A stretch of 27,678 nucleotides of DNA from DASTPP01 sp035762175 (GTDB taxonomy: Bacteria; Myxococcota_A; Polyangia; Polyangiales; Polyangiaceae). Both the position numbers and the translations under genes were made by a program. The notes beneath the pieces were generated by a model that was given only the letters and a program-made list of their open reading frames with translations, searched no databases and was not told the DNA's origin. Of this stretch, positions 1 through 7,757 are shown one piece after another. The stretch lies in the NCBI GenBank assembly GCA_035762175.1, contig DASTPP010000375.1, positions 1 to 27,678 on the forward strand. The letters run 5' to 3'. Within the stretch, counting starts at the first letter, position 1. Each line of letters opens with the position of its first letter.

Positions 1-2
1 TC

Positions 3-602
3 GTCCACTCGGCGATGGCGTTCTCGGGCGCGAGCCTCGCCAAGATGACCGCGGCGCAATTTCGCGAGGTGCTCGCGGGCAAGGTCGACGTGAGCGCGCG
101 GCTGCTGGCGGCCTTCCGCGGCGAGTCGCTCGAGCTCGCCCTCTTCCTCTCGTCGATCAACTCGTACCTGAAGGCGATGGGACAGGCGAACTACGGCGCC
201 GCCTGCACGTTCCTGGACGCGTTCGCGCTCGAAGCGGGGCGCGCCTACGGCTGCGCCGCGAAGGTGATCAACCTGGGGTACTGCTTCAACAACGCCACCG
301 ACGAGAACAACCGGGGCGGCGCGGTGAGCAAGGGCATCGAGTTCATCGAGCGCGACGAACTGATGGCGGGCTTCGAGGCGCTGCTCGCGGGGCCGATGCG
401 CCAGATGACCCTGATGAAATTCTCGCCCGCGCTGAACACCCGCGGCATCGCGGTCGGCGGCGAGCGCGTCGTCCTATGTGAGCGCGCGGCGCCGGATGCG
501 GCGGCAGTCGCCGGGGCCGCCGACGCCGACGTCGCCCACGCGCTCTCGCAGCTGTCGCGCGTCCGCGAGCGCATGCGCGAGCTCACCGCCCTGACGGTCT
601 GA
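3..602 (+). CDS. Polyketide synthase, C-terminal end with ketoreductase domain (5' truncated by window edge)
   Basis: This is the last 199 codons of a larger PKS protein; the frame is open to the window start. The visible part is the C-terminal half of a ketoreductase (NADPH reduction of a beta-keto thioester). The catalytic Ser is at 153-155 and the catalytic Tyr at 192-194 in a GQANY motif, 13 residues apart as in PKS ketoreductases. The residue four after Tyr, normally Asn (YxxxN), is Cys (204-206). The Lys and the LDD region that would give stereochemistry lie outside the window. The protein ends about 35 residues after the KR fold with no ACP. The next gene starts 38 bp later with a methyltransferase and ACP, so the module appears split between two polypeptides. 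The fragment could be called an SDR enzyme, but the PKS context makes KR clear. Confidence 0.9.
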   Translation, partial: VHSAMAFSGASLAKMTAAQFREVLAGKVDVSARLLAAFRGESLELALFLSSINSYLKAMGQANYGAACTFLDAFALEAGRAYGCAAKVINLGYCFNNATDENNRGGAVSKGIEFIERDELMAGFEALLAGPMRQMTLMKFSPALNTRGIAVGGERVVLCERAAPDAAAVAGAADADVAHALSQLSRVRERMRELTALTV

Positions 603-640
603 CCGCCAGGCCGCGCCCGTCCGCCGCTTCGAGGGAGCCC

Positions 641-3600
641 ATGATGAAACGCTTGCTGGTCGATCTGCTCTTTTGGCACCTCCGTTCGCTCGGTGCCTTC
701 CGGGACGGACAAACCTTGGCGGAGGCGATGGCGGCGGCGCAGTTGCTGCCCGTCTACCGCGAGTGGCTGCGCGAGTGCGCCCGCATCTTGGAGCGCGAGG
801 GCTACCTCGAGCGGCGGGGCGAGCGCTTCGCCGAGGGCGCCGCCCCGGCCCTGCGCTTCGACGAGCTCGAGCGGCGGTGGCAGGAAGAGCGGGCCCGGTG
901 GCGGCAGAACCCCGACCTCGCCCACGGCCACGCCCTGCTCGAGGCGACCGTGCTCGCCCTCCCCGACATTCTGACCGGGAAGAGGGCAGCGACCGAGGTC
1001 ATCTTCCCCAACGGGTCGGTCGAGCTGGTCGAGAGCGCGTACAAGACCAGCCCGATGGCCGACTACTTCAACCGGGTGTTGGCCTTGCAGGTCGCGGCCT
1101 ACGTGCAAGGGCGGGCGACGCGCGAGCCGGCAGCCGAGGTGCGTATTCTCGAAATCGGGGCGGGCACCGGGTCGACCAGCGCGTTCGTGTTCGACGCCCT
1201 CGCGCGCCGCGGGCTTTCGGTCAAAGAGTACTGCTACACCGACATCTCGCGGGCCTTCTTGATCCACGCCGAGCGGGCCTACGGGCCGGCGAACCCGTTC
1301 TTGACCTGCCGCATCTTGAACGTCGAAAAGTCCCTCGAGGCGCAGGGCTTCGACGTCGGCGGCTACGACGTCGTCGTCGCCGCCAACGTGTTGCACGCGA
1401 CGCGGAACATTCGCCGCACGCTGCGCAACGCCAAGGCGGCGTTGAAGCGGGGCGGGCTCTTGTTCCTGAACGAGCTCACGTCCAACACCCTCTACAACCA
1501 CCTGACCTTTGGCCTGCTCGAGGGCTGGTGGCTGTACGATGATCCCGAGCTGCGCTACCCGGGCAGCCCCTCGCTGCCCGTCGAGGCGTGGCGCCATGCC
1601 CTCGAGGCCGAGCGGTACGTTTCGATCACCTTCCCCTGCCTCGACGCGGCCGACCTCGGGCAGCAAGTCATCGTGGCCGAGAGCGACGGCGTCGTGCTCC
1701 TGCCCGCGCAACAGGCCGCGCCCGGCGGGCCCGTCGCCGGCGCCGCGCCAGCGCCCGGCGGGGCCGGGGCGCCCGCCGGCAAGGCCGAGGCGCCCGGCGG
1801 CGGGGCACGACCGGCCGCGACCGACCGCGTCGCGCGCGTCATCGTCGAGGAGCTCGCGAAGTCGCTGCAGATCGACCGGGGCCGCATTCAGCCCGACGAG
1901 CCGTTCTCGACCTACGGGCTCGACTCGATTCTCGCCGTCCAGTTGACGCAAGCGATCAACGACGCCCTGGGCATCGACCTCGATATTACGGTCATGTTCG
2001 AGCACAACACCGTCGTCACGCTGCGCGATCACATCGCCTCGGCGTTCGACGTCGCGAGCGCGCCGGACGCCACGGACGCCGCCCCGCCGGAGCCCGCCCG
2101 CGCCGGCGACACGGCCGAGCTGCCCCCGCCCGACGCCGTCGATCGGGCCGCCCCGCCCGCCCCCGCCGGCGCGACCGTCGGGGCGCCGGCCGAGAGGCGC
2201 GCGGCCGGCGCGCCGGCCGACGGCTTTGCGATCATCGGCATGAGTGGGCAGTTCCCGCAGGCAGATGACCTCGCCGCCTTCTGGCGGCTGCTCGAGCAGG
2301 GCCGCCGCTGCATCACGAACCCACCCTGGCAGCGTGCCGACTGGCGGGCGCACGCGGGCGCCGGCGGCGCGGCCGACGGGACGGCGCTGTGGGGCGCGTT
2401 TCTCGAGCGGGTGCACGAGTTCGACCCGCTCTTTTTCGGCGTCTCGATGGCCGAAGCCCGGCAGATGACGCCCGAGCAGCGCCTGATGCTCATGGCGGCG
2501 TGGAACGCGATCGAAGACGCGGGCTACACCCCGAGGGGGCTAGCCGAGCGCCCCACCGGCGTGTTCGTCGGCGCCGCGCCGAGCGAGTACCGGCCCGCGC
2601 CCGACCCGGCCGGCGGCGCGGGGCCCGGCCTGCTGGGCACGCCGGCCCTGTCGATGATTCCCAACCGCATTTCGTACGCGCTGAACCTGCACGGGCCGAG
2701 CGAGTGCTGCGAGACGGCCTGCTCGTCGTCGCTGGTCGCCCTGCACCGCGCCCTGCAGTCGATCGAGCGGGGCGAGTGCGCGCAGGCGATCGTCGGCGGC
2801 GTGAACCTGGTGGCGTCGCCCGCCGGCTTCGCGGGCATGCAGGCGGTGGGCATGTTGAGCCCGAGCGGCACCGTGCGCCCCTTTCAGCCCGACGCCGACG
2901 GCACCGCCCGGGGCGAGGGCGTCGGCGCGATCGTGGTCAAGCCGCTGCGCGACGCGATCGCCGACGGCGACTTCATCTACGCCGTCGTCAAAGGCACCGG
3001 CGTCGCGCACGGCGGCAAAGGGGTCTCGCTCGCGGCGCCGAACATTCGGGGCATGAAGGCGGCCATCCTGCAGGCGTACGAGCGGGCGCAGGTCGACCCG
3101 GCCACGGTCTCGTACATCGAAGCGCACGGGATGAGCTCGGCGCTCGCCGACGGCGCCGAAATCGCGGCGCTCGGCTCGAGCCTGCAAGCCCTGTCGGCCC
3201 CGGGCCCCGGCGCCGCGGCGCCCGCCGCCGGCCCGATTTACGTGAGCAACCTCAAGCCGTGCATCGGCCACACCGAGGCCTTCTCGGGCCTGGCGGCCTT
3301 GATGAAGGTGGTGCTCGCGCTGCGGCACCGGGTCATCCCCGCCATCGCGGGCTTCGGCCGGCCGAGCGACCGCCTGCCCCTCGAGGGGAGCCGCCTCGCG
3401 TTCGCCACGCAGAACACGCCGTGGCCGGCCCCGACGGCCGGCGACGACGGGCGGGTGCCGCCGCGGCGGGCGAGCGTCAACGGCTTCGGCATCGGGGGCG
3501 TCAACGCGCACGTCGTCTTGGAAGAGTACGTGCCGGCGCCCGGCGACGAGGCAGCGCCCGGCCCCGCGTCGCCGCACGTCTTCGTCTTGTCGGCGGCCGA

Positions 3601-5266
3601 CGAAGGGCGCCTGCGCGAGCGGGCTCGCGCCCTCGCCGCGTGGCTCGAGGGGGCCGCCGCGCCCGCCCTGGCCGACGTCGCCTACACGCTGCAGCACGGG
3701 CGCGAGGCGATGGATTGCAGGCTCGCGATCGTGGCGAGCTCGCGCGACGAGCTCGCCCGCGCGCTCGGGGCGTGGCTCGACGGCGCGCCCGACGCCGACC
3801 GCCGCCGGGCCTTCGCCACCGGCGAGCGGCGCAACGACGAGCTCATCGAGCTCTGCTCGACCGAGGCGGGCGCCGCGTTGATTCGTTCGTTCATCGCCGA
3901 ACGCAAGCTCGAGACCGTCGCGTCGTATTGGGCGAAGGGCGCGCCCGTCGACTGGGGCCTACTGCACCAGGGCGCGCGGCGGCGGCGGGTGCCGCTCCCC
4001 GGCTACCCCTTCGAGCGCATCAACTGCTCGGACCCGCCCGACCCGGCGTCCGCGCCGCGGGCCTCGCTCGGCGCGGCCGTCGCGGCGCCGCAGGGCCCGC
4101 GGAGCGACGTCACGGTGGGGCCGGAAGAGTTCGTCGTCGGCCTCGTCGCCTCGGCGCTCGGCCTGCGCGCCGAGGCGATCGACCGAGCGCGACCGCTCGA
4201 CCGCTACGGGCTGAACTCGCTGCTGACGGTGACGCTGCTCAACCACATCCGGAGCGCCTTCCCGGCGTTCCAGCCGGCTTGGCTGCAGCCGCACGCCACG
4301 CTGAACGAGATCGTCGCGCGGCTCGTCGGCGGCGGGGCGACGTGGCGCGCGCCCGCCGCGCCGCGCTTCCCGGAGCTACTGCATTTGAACGACCAGACGC
4401 GGGGCCGCCCCGTCTTCTGGGTGCACGGCGCCCTCGGCAGCGTCGAAACGTTTCGCGAGATCGCGCGCCGCTGCCGCCGGCCCTTTTACGCCATTCAGGC
4501 CCGCGGCTTCATGACCAAAGACGCGCCCATCGAGGGCGTCCAGGGCATGGCGTCGTATTACATCGACGCCCTGCGATCGGTGCAGCCCGAAGGGCCCTAC
4601 GACGTGGGCGGCTTTTGCCTGGGCGGCATCATCTCGTACGAAATGACGCGTCAGCTGCAGCTGCGGGGCGAGGCCGTCGACTCGCTGGTGATGGTCGACT
4701 CGCCCGACAACACGGGCTTCTCGCGGTCGCAGGCCCGCGGCAACATCTCCTCGAAGAACGCGGCCCTGCAGGTGGTCAACGCGCTGCTGTGGCCGGCCTC
4801 CGAGAAGAGCGCCGAGGCCGTCTTCCGCCGGCTGATTCACCAGAGCGAGGTCGACAGCTCGCTCGACGACGACGCGTTCGTCGGGCAACTGGCCGAACTC
4901 GCGGTGGCGCGCGGCCTGTCGATGACGCGCGAAGCGGTGCTCGAATTTCTGCAGCGCAACCTGCGGGTGCAGGTGGCGTACCGGCTCGACGAGTTCGTCA
5001 TTCAACCGCTCGCGCAGGCCGACGCCGTGAGCTGCACGTACTTTCGCAACCGCAAGGGGCTATTTTACGGCGACCTCGGCAGCTACTACAAGGTGGCGGG
5101 CGACCCGTTCTCGCTCGACCAGGTGAACTACTGGCAAGACTGGGAGCGCGAGTTGAAGCGGCTGCGAATCATCGACATCGAGTCGTCGAACCACATGACG
5201 ATTCTCCACGACGACAGCTCGTTGCGCGTCATCGGCGAGGTGTGCGAAGGGTTGTACGCGACGTGA
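641..5266 (+). CDS. Trans-AT-type PKS: cMT-ACP-KS-linker-ACP-TE, terminal protein of the assembly line
   Basis: This 1541-residue protein appears to finish and release a polyketide. Domains in order: a C-methyltransferase (about 1-350) with SAM loop ILEIGAGTG at 169-177 and a His252/Glu278 pair as in PKS alpha-methylating domains; ACP1 (about 395-465, phosphopantetheine Ser429 in GLDSI); KS (about 525-965, Cys694, His829, His877); a post-KS linker ending near a PLPGYPFER motif, typical of KSs lacking a cis AT; ACP2 (about 1150-1230, Ser1193 in GLNSL); and TE (about 1240-1541). No AT domain is present, so malonyl units would be loaded in trans. The TE nucleophile position is Cys1326 in GFCLGG, with Asp1353 and His1518 as likely partners. 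The KS shows HGMSS in place of HGTGT. A GAGGGAG ribosome site precedes ATG 641; ATG 644 is equally possible. The gene probably forms an operon with its neighbours on both sides. Confidence 0.93.
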   Translation: MMKRLLVDLLFWHLRSLGAFRDGQTLAEAMAAAQLLPVYREWLRECARILEREGYLERRGERFAEGAAPALRFDELERRWQEERARWRQNPDLAHGHALLEATVLALPDILTGKRAATEVIFPNGSVELVESAYKTSPMADYFNRVLALQVAAYVQGRATREPAAEVRILEIGAGTGSTSAFVFDALARRGLSVKEYCYTDISRAFLIHAERAYGPANPFLTCRILNVEKSLEAQGFDVGGYDVVVAANVLHATRNIRRTLRNAKAALKRGGLLFLNELTSNTLYNHLTFGLLEGWWLYDDPELRYPGSPSLPVEAWRHALEAERYVSITFPCLDAADLGQQVIVAESDGVVLLPAQQAAPGGPVAGAAPAPGGAGAPAGKAEAPGGGARPAATDRVARVIVEELAKSLQIDRGRIQPDEPFSTYGLDSILAVQLTQAINDALGIDLDITVMFEHNTVVTLRDHIASAFDVASAPDATDAAPPEPARAGDTAELPPPDAVDRAAPPAPAGATVGAPAERRAAGAPADGFAIIGMSGQFPQADDLAAFWRLLEQGRRCITNPPWQRADWRAHAGAGGAADGTALWGAFLERVHEFDPLFFGVSMAEARQMTPEQRLMLMAAWNAIEDAGYTPRGLAERPTGVFVGAAPSEYRPAPDPAGGAGPGLLGTPALSMIPNRISYALNLHGPSECCETACSSSLVALHRALQSIERGECAQAIVGGVNLVASPAGFAGMQAVGMLSPSGTVRPFQPDADGTARGEGVGAIVVKPLRDAIADGDFIYAVVKGTGVAHGGKGVSLAAPNIRGMKAAILQAYERAQVDPATVSYIEAHGMSSALADGAEIAALGSSLQALSAPGPGAAAPAAGPIYVSNLKPCIGHTEAFSGLAALMKVVLALRHRVIPAIAGFGRPSDRLPLEGSRLAFATQNTPWPAPTAGDDGRVPPRRASVNGFGIGGVNAHVVLEEYVPAPGDEAAPGPASPHVFVLSAADEGRLRERARALAAWLEGAAAPALADVAYTLQHGREAMDCRLAIVASSRDELARALGAWLDGAPDADRRRAFATGERRNDELIELCSTEAGAALIRSFIAERKLETVASYWAKGAPVDWGLLHQGARRRRVPLPGYPFERINCSDPPDPASAPRASLGAAVAAPQGPRSDVTVGPEEFVVGLVASALGLRAEAIDRARPLDRYGLNSLLTVTLLNHIRSAFPAFQPAWLQPHATLNEIVARLVGGGATWRAPAAPRFPELLHLNDQTRGRPVFWVHGALGSVETFREIARRCRRPFYAIQARGFMTKDAPIEGVQGMASYYIDALRSVQPEGPYDVGGFCLGGIISYEMTRQLQLRGEAVDSLVMVDSPDNTGFSRSQARGNISSKNAALQVVNALLWPASEKSAEAVFRRLIHQSEVDSSLDDDAFVGQLAELAVARGLSMTREAVLEFLQRNLRVQVAYRLDEFVIQPLAQADAVSCTYFRNRKGLFYGDLGSYYKVAGDPFSLDQVNYWQDWERELKRLRIIDIESSNHMTILHDDSSLRVIGEVCEGLYAT

Positions 5267-5298
5267 GCCCGGCGCCAGGGCGGCGGGCGACCGCCCGA

Positions 5299-5336
5299 CC
5301 GCGCGCCGCCGCGGGGGCGGCGCCCGCGGCGCGCGG
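5299..5336. other. GC-rich imperfect hairpin between PKS and exporter genes
   Basis: A left arm at 5299-5315 pairs with a right arm at 5323-5336 (14 pairs with a 3-nt bulge, 7-nt loop). It lies in the 111-bp gap between the PKS stop and the MFS start. There is no T-run after it, so it may slow transcription or protect mRNA rather than terminate. It could also simply reflect base composition. Confidence 0.35.
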
Positions 5337-5377
5337 CCGCGTCGATCGCGCCGGGCTCCCGGCGGCCAGGAGGGCGA

Positions 5378-6571
5378 ATGTCTTTCACCGGCAAAGCGCT
5401 GTTCTTGATTTACGCAACCCTGCTCTCGACCCTCGGCCTGTTCGCGTCGGACATGTACCTGCCGGCCCTCAGCGCCATTCAGCGCCACTTTCACAGCGAC
5501 GCGTCGCACGTCGGCCTGTCGCTGAGCGTCTACATGGCGGGCTTCGCGGTGGCGCAGCTCTTCTACGGCGCGCTCTCCGACCAGGTGGGGCGCAAGCCCC
5601 CGCTGCTGGCCGGCCTATCGCTCTTCCTCGCGGGCACCGCCGGTTGCGTCCTCGCGCCGGGCATCGGTTCGTTTCTGGCGTTCCGCCTGGTCCAGGCGAT
5701 CGGCGTGGGGGCGGCGTACGTGCTCTGGCAGCCGATGGTGTTCGACCTGTTCGAGGGCGACGAGGTGCAGAAGCTGTTCTCCGTGCTGATGGCCGTCGGC
5801 AGCCTATCGCCGGCGTTCGCGCCCCTGGCCGGCGGCTACCTCACCCAGTCGCTCGGCTGGCGATCGGTGTTCTGGGCGCTGGCGGCCCTCACGCTACTCT
5901 TGCTCGCCTGGACGGCGCTCGGCTACCGCGAGTCGCTCGCGCCCGGCCGGCGGCGGGCGTTCTCGGCGCGCGAGGTGCTGCGGCAGTATCGAGACTTTTT
6001 GCGCAGCCGCTTCTTCGTCGGGCACGCGGGGGCGATCGCGTGCGGCATCGCCGCCTACTTCGTCTACCTCACGATGTTGCCCCTCGTGCTGTCGGGGCTG
6101 GGCCACCCGCCCAAGGTCATCGGCTCGCTGTACTTGCCGATCGTCGGCTCGTTCGTGACCGGCGCCGAGATCAGCCGGCGCCGGCACCGGACGCTCGGCG
6201 ACCGGGGCAGCTGCAAGCTCGGCGCCGCCTTCGGGCTCGCGGGCGCGGCGGCGCTGCTGGCGGGCTCGGCCGGCGGCGTGACGTCGCTCTGGCAGATGAT
6301 TCCACCGGCCATGCTCTTGACGTTCGGCAACGGCTTTCTCGTGCCCACCGGCACCGCGTACCTCATCAAGCGCCACGCCGACCAGGCGGGGGCCTGCGCC
6401 AGCGCGGCCGGGGCGCTGGTCGCGCTGACGGCGTTCGCGTCGACGTTGCTCGCGTCGCTGGCGTTCGACCGGCTGGGGGCCCTGGCGATGACGGGCACGA
6501 CGTTTCTATTCGCCGCCGTCATGAACCTTTGTCTTTATTGGGGCGCGCCCCCGCGAGGCGCCGAGGCGTGA
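5378..6571 (+). CDS. MFS drug exporter, Bcr/CflA (DHA1) type
   Basis: This 397-residue inner-membrane transporter of the major facilitator superfamily probably uses the proton gradient to expel a small molecule. The N-terminus has a first helix followed by an ASDMYLPAL motif, typical of bicyclomycin-resistance (Bcr/CflA) exporters. Loop 2-3 carries motif A (GALSDQVGRKP). The hydrophobic pattern fits about 12 helices with a charged central loop near residue 190. A clear AGGAGGG ribosome site at 5368-5374 fixes ATG 5378. The gene follows the PKS on the same strand and precedes a strong hairpin, so it is the last gene of the biosynthetic operon and the natural candidate for product export and self-protection. 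The substrate is inferred from position only. Confidence 0.88.
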   Translation: MSFTGKALFLIYATLLSTLGLFASDMYLPALSAIQRHFHSDASHVGLSLSVYMAGFAVAQLFYGALSDQVGRKPPLLAGLSLFLAGTAGCVLAPGIGSFLAFRLVQAIGVGAAYVLWQPMVFDLFEGDEVQKLFSVLMAVGSLSPAFAPLAGGYLTQSLGWRSVFWALAALTLLLLAWTALGYRESLAPGRRRAFSAREVLRQYRDFLRSRFFVGHAGAIACGIAAYFVYLTMLPLVLSGLGHPPKVIGSLYLPIVGSFVTGAEISRRRHRTLGDRGSCKLGAAFGLAGAAALLAGSAGGVTSLWQMIPPAMLLTFGNGFLVPTGTAYLIKRHADQAGACASAAGALVALTAFASTLLASLAFDRLGALAMTGTTFLFAAVMNLCLYWGAPPRGAEA

Positions 6572-6574
6572 GGC

Positions 6575-6613
6575 GCGCCCGCGCCCGCCCGGCCGCCGGG
6601 CGGGCGCGGGCGC
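6575..6613 (+). terminator. Perfect 19-bp inverted repeat after the MFS stop, probable operon terminator
   Basis: Positions 6575-6593 are exactly complementary to 6595-6613 with one unpaired base between, so the real loop would need one or two pairs to open. It starts 3 nt after the exporter stop codon. Every stem pair is G-C and no T-tract follows, so it may act with Rho or as an mRNA 3' end stabiliser. Confidence 0.6.
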
Positions 6614-6775
6614 GGCGGCCGGGCGGCACCGGCAGGCGGACCGCGGGGCGGGGGCCGCGCGCCGAGATCGCGTCGCGCGGCGCGGGGGCCGGGGGCGCCG
6701 GTTGACAGCGCCCCGATCGTCGCGCACATCTTGGGGGCGGCCGCCTGCGGGCCCCTTGGAGAGGGATGAGCCACC

Positions 6776-7459
6776 ATGACCACGCGACGACCTGAAACCC
6801 GCGCCGATGCGCTGGCCGTGCTCGAGAGCGAACGGGCGAAGAATTTCATCATTTACCCCCAGGTTTACGAGACGACCCACCGCGGCGAGCGCACCTGGGA
6901 CATCTTCAGCCGCCTCTTGAAAGACCGCATCGTCTTTCTCGGCTCCGAGATCAATGATGACGTGGCCAACATCATTTGCGCACAGTTCTTGTTTCTCGAG
7001 AGCGAAGACCCCGACAAAGACATTCAGCTCTACATCAACAGCCCCGGCGGCATCGTGACCTCGGGGCTCGCGATTTACGACACCATGCAGTACGTGCGCT
7101 GCCCCGTCTCGACGATCTGCCTGGGGCAGGCGGCGAGCTTCGGGGCCGTCTTGTTGGCGGCCGGCACCAAGGGCCGGCGCTTCTCGCTGCCGAACGCGCG
7201 CATCATGATCCACCAGCCGCACGGCGGCGCGCGCGGCCAGGTGACCGACATCGAGATCGTGGCGCGCGAGGTGCAGCGGCAGAAAAACCTGCTCATCGAC
7301 ATCTTGGTCGAAGCGACGGGCCAGCCCCGCCCCCGCATCGCCGCCGACATGGAGCGCGACTTTTACATCGGCGGCGAGCAGGCCAAAGAATACGGCCTCA
7401 TCGACGAGGTGTTCAAATCGAACCGACGCGGGGCCGGGGCCCCGAACGCGGCCGGCTGA
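6776..7459 (+). CDS. clpP: ATP-dependent Clp protease proteolytic subunit ClpP
   Basis: This 227-residue serine peptidase would form the ClpP tetradecamer that degrades proteins fed by ClpX- or ClpA-type unfoldases. The catalytic triad is Ser121 (GQAASFGA), His146 (MIHQP) and Asp195 (ERDFY); the spacings of 25 and 49 equal those of E. coli ClpP (97/122/171). The oligomerisation region with YINSPGG and the YGLID end are intact. The residue after the nucleophile is Phe rather than the usual Met, and HTGQ is ATGQ. A GGAGAGGG ribosome site at 6758-6765 supports ATG 6776. No trigger factor, clpX or lon gene is adjacent, unlike the common tig-clpP-clpX layout, so this may be one of several paralogs. 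It follows a polyketide operon, so a self-resistance role is possible but unproven. Confidence 0.95.
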   Translation: MTTRRPETRADALAVLESERAKNFIIYPQVYETTHRGERTWDIFSRLLKDRIVFLGSEINDDVANIICAQFLFLESEDPDKDIQLYINSPGGIVTSGLAIYDTMQYVRCPVSTICLGQAASFGAVLLAAGTKGRRFSLPNARIMIHQPHGGARGQVTDIEIVAREVQRQKNLLIDILVEATGQPRPRIAADMERDFYIGGEQAKEYGLIDEVFKSNRRGAGAPNAAG

Positions 7460-7757
7460 GCGTCGCGAGGCGCCTCTGACGGGGCTCGCACACCGTCGCA
7501 CCTCGACGATCTTCGAAGCCACCCCGCCGCCGGCCCTAGCTCGAGCAAACGAAGCGCGCGTAGCCTGCGCTCGAAGGGGGGGGTACGTCAGAGCCCCCGG
7601 CCGCGGCGCGCCGGGCGTGGGCCCTCATCAGCGGCTCGACCCGGTAGCCCTCGCTCGGCGCGGCAATGACCAGGCGCCCCCCGAGAAGAAGCGCTCGGCG
7701 ATTTCGCCTCCGAGTGCGTTACACTATGCCCCGGCGCCCTTCGCGCCTCGTGGCCCC
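7460..7757. other. Non-coding stretch between clpP and the murein peptidase gene
   Basis: No convincing gene is seen in these 298 bases. The minus strand is open from 7718 to a stop at 7536-7538 and reads like a short protein tail (LLLGGRLVIAAPSEGYRVE), but it has no usable start, so it may be a gene remnant. An eight-G run lies near 7575-7583. A TACACT hexamer at 7720-7725 could be the -10 box of the downstream peptidase gene, giving a leader of about 25 nt. Confidence 0.4.

Noticed and set aside
245..2416. Long minus-strand open frame opposite the PKS genes
   Set aside because: It is antisense to the KR, methyltransferase and KS coding sequence, is Arg/Gly/Pro-rich and has no family motifs. 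Long antisense frames are expected at this G+C content.
7617..7757. Extended start for the DUF882 peptidase
   Set aside because: The longer N-terminus would bury the signal peptide that begins at ATG 7758 and has no ribosome site.
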